Assembly: GCA_001695595.3 (NCBI GenBank) | Contig: MBPM02000041.1 | Span: 248,001 to 312,000 of the forward strand | DNA length: 64,000 bases | Direction of reading: 5' to 3' | DNA from: Plasmopara viticola | Taxonomy: Eukaryota > Oomycota > Peronosporomycetes > Peronosporales > Peronosporaceae | Part shown: positions 60,501 through 64,000 of the stretch, piece by piece | Numbering within the stretch: position 1 is the first letter of the stretch | Layout of the letters: each line of letters opens with the position of its first letter | The notes under the pieces: model-generated | Databases searched by the model: none | What the model was told of the DNA's origin: nothing | The model's input: the letters and a program-made list of their open reading frames with translations, nothing else | Program-made: the position numbers and the translations under genes

Positions 60501-61790
60501 GCAACCGCACACCCCACCATCTGATCCGAGCAAAGCCGTAGGGGGGACATCATCGCACGCGCGAGCAACTAGCTTCAGCTTGGCATTAGAGACGTGCCCC
60601 AGGCGCGCGTGGATTATCTCGTAGGTTTTATCACTTGACGCACCATCAACTACCGTATACGCATTGCCTTTCGTTCTGTACTTCACTTCACACGCGTACA
60701 GCTTCCCAAACCGAGGGACTCGAACAACAACACTGCCATTCACCGAGATGGAGGCACCGGTACTGTCGCACTGCACAGCGTAATTCTTGGACATGAATGT
60801 AGGTACCAACAGTAGCTTTCGGTCCACTTTTGGAACGTGGAGAGCATCCGTCAACTTCAACGCACGCTTCCGGTAAAGTTAACTCGCACGGTACCCATAC
60901 CTATGGCGGCAACCCGCTGGCCATTTGTCACCATGATCTCGATTGGTTCTGTGAGCGGGCGGCACTCCGAAAAATCATTCCGATCCGTAGTCATGTGCGA
61001 GCTGGCTCCACTATCAAGGGGCCAGGTGGACGATCGCTCACCACCAGCGGTCATAGCGGAGAACGCGAACTCCGAACCACCGGCATTGCCCTTCAGCCTC
61101 GGGCAATCTTGTTTCTTGTGGCCAGCTTCGTGGCATTCATAGCATCGGCCCTTGAACTCTTTCTTGTCACCACTATTATGCCCTTTGCGTCCGTGTCCCT
61201 TGGCATTCCGTCCACGTCGGCCTCCACGTCCATTCTAGAACCCCCCACCATTATCATTCACCGTCGCCTTGAATGCTTGCTCCTTCACCTCGCGTTTCTT
61301 AATCAACTCATATTCGCGTCGGAGCATCTCTTTCGCCTCCAGCAGTGTCACACGGTCGCGCACTTCGATGAGCCGCGTTATCGCGTCGTACTCACTTGGC
61401 ACACTACTAAGGACTATCACCAGCTTCTCCTCTTCAGGCAGAGCGTCACCAACTGCAGCCAACTTCGCACAATATTCGTCGTACTGCATCAGATGCTCCA
61501 TGAAACTCCCACCACTGGCCATCGCGAACTCGTGGAGTTGCTTGCGCAGCTGCACACAGTTGTGCAGACTCTGCTTCATGAAAAATGCACGTAGAATTTG
61601 CCATACTTCCCATGCAGAATTGGCTTCTCTCACCATCATCTGGTACGTTGGACTCAACACCTTCGACACCACAGCCAGGGCCTTCAAATCGGCGGCTTTC
61701 ATTGGGTGGGGGCGTTCACTGCATCTTCTGGCTTCACCTCGAGATGATCGAGGAGGTCCTTCCTGGCCAATGCCATGCGGGCGTTAAACT
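57516..61790 (-). pseudogene. Copia gag-pol with several stops and frameshifts
   Basis: On the minus strand: gag (from ALARKDLLDHLEV; frameshift near 61,702; SSVPSEYDA; TAG at 61,235-61,237; CCHC knuckle CYECHEAGHKKQDC); protease (DSGASSHM near 61,000); a frameshift near 60,865; integrase with HARLGH/CGCC zinc finger and an intact D,D35E triad (GAT at 60,408-60,410, GAC at 60,219-60,221, GAG at 60,111-60,113); RT with YVDD near 58,482-58,493; RNase H (CDANWGG, AESEYMAL, KHIDLRAHF). Stops TGA 58,947, TAG 58,611 and TGA 58,086 interrupt pol. The last two fall where relatives have Trp. The reading ends with TAA at 57,516, just inside the LTR. Confidence 0.92.
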
Positions 61791-61817
61791 CCCACAGGAA
61801 GTAGTTGTCGTCGATGT

Positions 61818-64000
61818 AAAGTCAGTTTAAATCTATGCATAAAGTCTGGCAATCAATACTCCCAAAAAATCATCCCAATATTAATGCTAGAAAAACAGAA
61901 AAAAGCTTTCCTATCAGCAACGAGAAAGTTTGCTCTTTTTTGTGTTTATAAAGAAACGACGCAAGAAATTCAAAAACAAGTCAATCCGCTCTTAAATTCA
62001 ACGACCGTGTTTGCTTCGCAAGAGACCTTCAAAAAAGTCTGATCAATCTTATGTACACTTTACGATGCCGGTCGTGTCGTTAAAAGGAAATCGCATCAAC
62101 TCATAGAGAGACGTTAGTCCAAAACTCGGCTTTTAAGTACAAACGCTGCAAATAATGAGCCGATTTACATACTTAATTCGATGTCTAAGTGAAAAACTCC
62201 TGACGAGTTTCACCAAAATTTAGCACGTCCTTTGTAAATATCCTTACAAAAAGTTACGCTCGATGACGACGTCAAAGCCGTGGCAATTTGACGGCTTGCG
62301 GGAGCGTCAGGATGCCAGTAAGTTTAGCTATCCAAGAACCTAACTACTCCGTGAACCTTTTTCGAGCTTATTCAAATAACGTTTCCAGACAAAACCCGTC
62401 ATTTTACGATTGCTAGTCGTGCACTCGAGACCCTTCGCTGGTCGCTGAAGCCGTCGGAGCTATCCAATCAAACCGATAAGCTGCTGGGTTGTACATGAAA
62501 TGCTGTGACGGTCCAAACTTTTTGTGACGGTCCAAACTTTTTTGTAGGTGAGTGTGGTTTAAAAAACGTCACAGTGAGCCGTGTATGCTAAAGTCATCCT
62601 CTTTGTTTTAATTTAGCTAGCTGACCGAGGCTCAAAAGAAATACAATTATATTTAACATTTATGACATTGTATATAATATCATAACTGGTTGATATAGTT
62701 GAATTTGATTTTAAGACTGCAAACTGGATACAAAAGCTTCAAAAAGCAGAAAAGCGTTGTCTCGCTCATACCGTTATATTTTAGGTCGGTCGCAAAGATT
62801 ATGACGAAGACGGTTTGTGATCATAGAGTTGAGCTAGAGGGAGACTATTGATAGGTCGATAGCTAGACTCAAATTTAGGCAGTCCCGTGTGTAGTGCAAA
62901 GTCTGATAATTGTGTCTCATCAGGCGAATCACTGCATATCGCAATCCACGCGGAAGCCATCATTGATGAATGTATAGAAAAACCACAAAGACAGCGAGAT
63001 ATTAGAAGAATGAGCATCCATTTCAAGAAGACAGTACTCGTTGTTACCGTTGACAAAGTCCTCCCACGATTTATTTATCTGCGAACCCCGTCTAAATTTG
63101 CACCGTCGGCAACAATCCAGATTTAGGCAACGGGTTCCCCTCTCGTTCAAACTTGACCTGAAAATCTACGTCTGCGTGGTCATTGCACTTGCCGGAAAGC
63201 GTCTTTCGGTCATTCAAAGTCAGTGAAACAATATGACAGCATTTGGAGTCAATGATAACTAAGGAACATTCTCGAATGGGAGAGAGAGCACGTTAAATAC
63301 CTAAAGCGTTAAGTGAACGAAACAACCAATTCTTGCAGATTTAATATCAGATTTGTACACTAGTGATCGTTACGAACAAGATCGGGGCAGTTGTGTGGGG
63401 CGCTTAAGGTTCGTCTTGCATTATTACACACTCGATTACTTTCGGATTATATTTTGAAGGTCTGATCTAATTTAAGAAACAACGTTACAGCTGGAAAAGA
63501 CATTACGGCAAAATTATTACGACCATTTTATTTTTTACACATGCAATCAAGTAAAGAAGGCAGGAAGGTAATCAGCTGAATGTCGTGCAGATCATTCAAT
63601 AGTTCTTTATCAGCAAAACTAGTCATCGAGTTAGTTTTATTTATTTGCACTTTCGAAAACTAGGCCTGAAATGGAATACACACCCGAACATAACGGAGAA
63701 CCCCAATGCATGGAATGACGGTTATTTCTGATTCATCATTGAGCCAAGAACAAGTTAATAAATACCTACTGATATTGAGTTGTTACTTAACGTCAAAACG
63801 GACAGGGTGTACATTGACAAAGCTCAAATACCTGAGTACTAGTGGAAGCTAAACTTACGAAGCAAGACAACTGTCATCTTTTGGCTCCAATCCACGTCAT
63901 ATCAACATAATACAGCGCACTGGATCGTCACTGGCGTGAAAATACGAAATGCAAAAAGCAATGAGTGTCACGAACTTAAGTTTGTTTTGTTAAATTTTGA
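61818..64000. other. Duplicated sequence with no supported gene, to window end
   Basis: This is the counterpart of 21,873-24,090. The opposed ORFs 62,799-63,056 (minus) and 62,887-63,126 (plus) pair with 22,856-23,131 and 22,962-23,231 but have no recognisable domain, and the second is shortened by a stop. Similarity to copy A continues to the last base. Confidence 0.55.

Larger units (their letters stand above)
57362..61817 (-). mobile_element. 5'-truncated Ty1/copia element on the minus strand
   Basis: This is a copia element of a different lineage from element 1, read right to left: gag, protease, integrase, RT, RNase H, then purine tract (GTTGAGGGGGAG) and a 3' LTR. The right end (61,817) cuts into gag at DDNYFLWEFN. 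There is no 5' LTR and no gag start, so no target duplication can be tested. In copy A about 230 bp of other sequence (21,640-21,872) lies between the same flanks, so the event both added the element and removed sequence, or later rearrangement did so. Multiple stops and frameshifts make it inactive. Confidence 0.92.
40150..64000. repeat. Segmental duplication, copy B
   Basis: This is the second copy of 1-24,090, in the same orientation, still matching at the last base of the window (CACGAACTTAAGTTTG at about 24,060 and 63,970). It lacks the copia element and solo LTR of copy A and shows both empty sites. It has instead a tRNA-Cys gene, a longer effector relic and a truncated minus-strand copia element. 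Point differences and short indels are spread throughout. Confidence 0.93.

Noticed and set aside
1..64000. CRISPR arrays, rRNA genes or prokaryotic operons
   Set aside because: No regularly spaced repeats, no rRNA core sequences and no operon-like gene packing were seen.

Overview
The window looks like a gene-poor, AT-rich, transposon-filled stretch of an oomycete genome, most likely a downy mildew or Phytophthora relative. Three things support this. One intact-looking gene encodes a secreted protein with a degenerate RxLR/EER-type N-terminus and tandem W-Y (LWY-like) repeats, an architecture known only from oomycete effectors. There are two Ty1/copia elements with plant/oomycete-style gag-pol. 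Decayed Ty3/gypsy copies are also present, one of them with a chromodomain-like tail. I see no sign of a prokaryotic or plasmid context. I cannot name the species.

The main structure is a large direct duplication. Copy A (1 to about 24,090) and copy B (about 40,150 to 64,000) match along their whole length in the same orientation, with many small indels. Each runs off, or nearly off, a window edge. A spacer of about 16 kb separates them and holds the effector gene (36,053-38,323, minus strand), a decayed gypsy element (30,400-33,125), a perfect 28-bp hairpin and a more diverged third copy of part of the duplicated segment (28,255-29,080).

The two copies act as controls for each other. Copy A carries a copia element with two nearly identical 146-bp LTRs (8,930-13,370), and copy B has the empty target site (about 49,281). 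Copy A also carries a solo LTR (20,619-20,872), again empty in B (56,577). Copy B carries a 5'-truncated copia element on the minus strand (57,362-61,817) where A has about 230 bp of other sequence. Copy B has an intact-looking tRNA-Cys(GCA) gene (50,915-50,986), while A keeps only a deletion scar.

Both copies hold a plus-strand relic of the same effector family as the spacer gene: the signal-peptide start and, in B, the last W-Y unit. So an effector locus existed before the duplication and has since decayed. A membrane-protein-like pseudogene (15,882 / 51,906) and a gypsy pol relic (17,040 / 53,060) are shared too.

Most of the remaining sequence shows no convincing coding potential. The short ORFs there differ between A and B by frameshifts, stops and mostly amino-acid-changing substitutions, which is what unconstrained sequence looks like. 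I have seen no introns, CRISPR arrays, rRNA or replication origins. All identity statements were made by eye.
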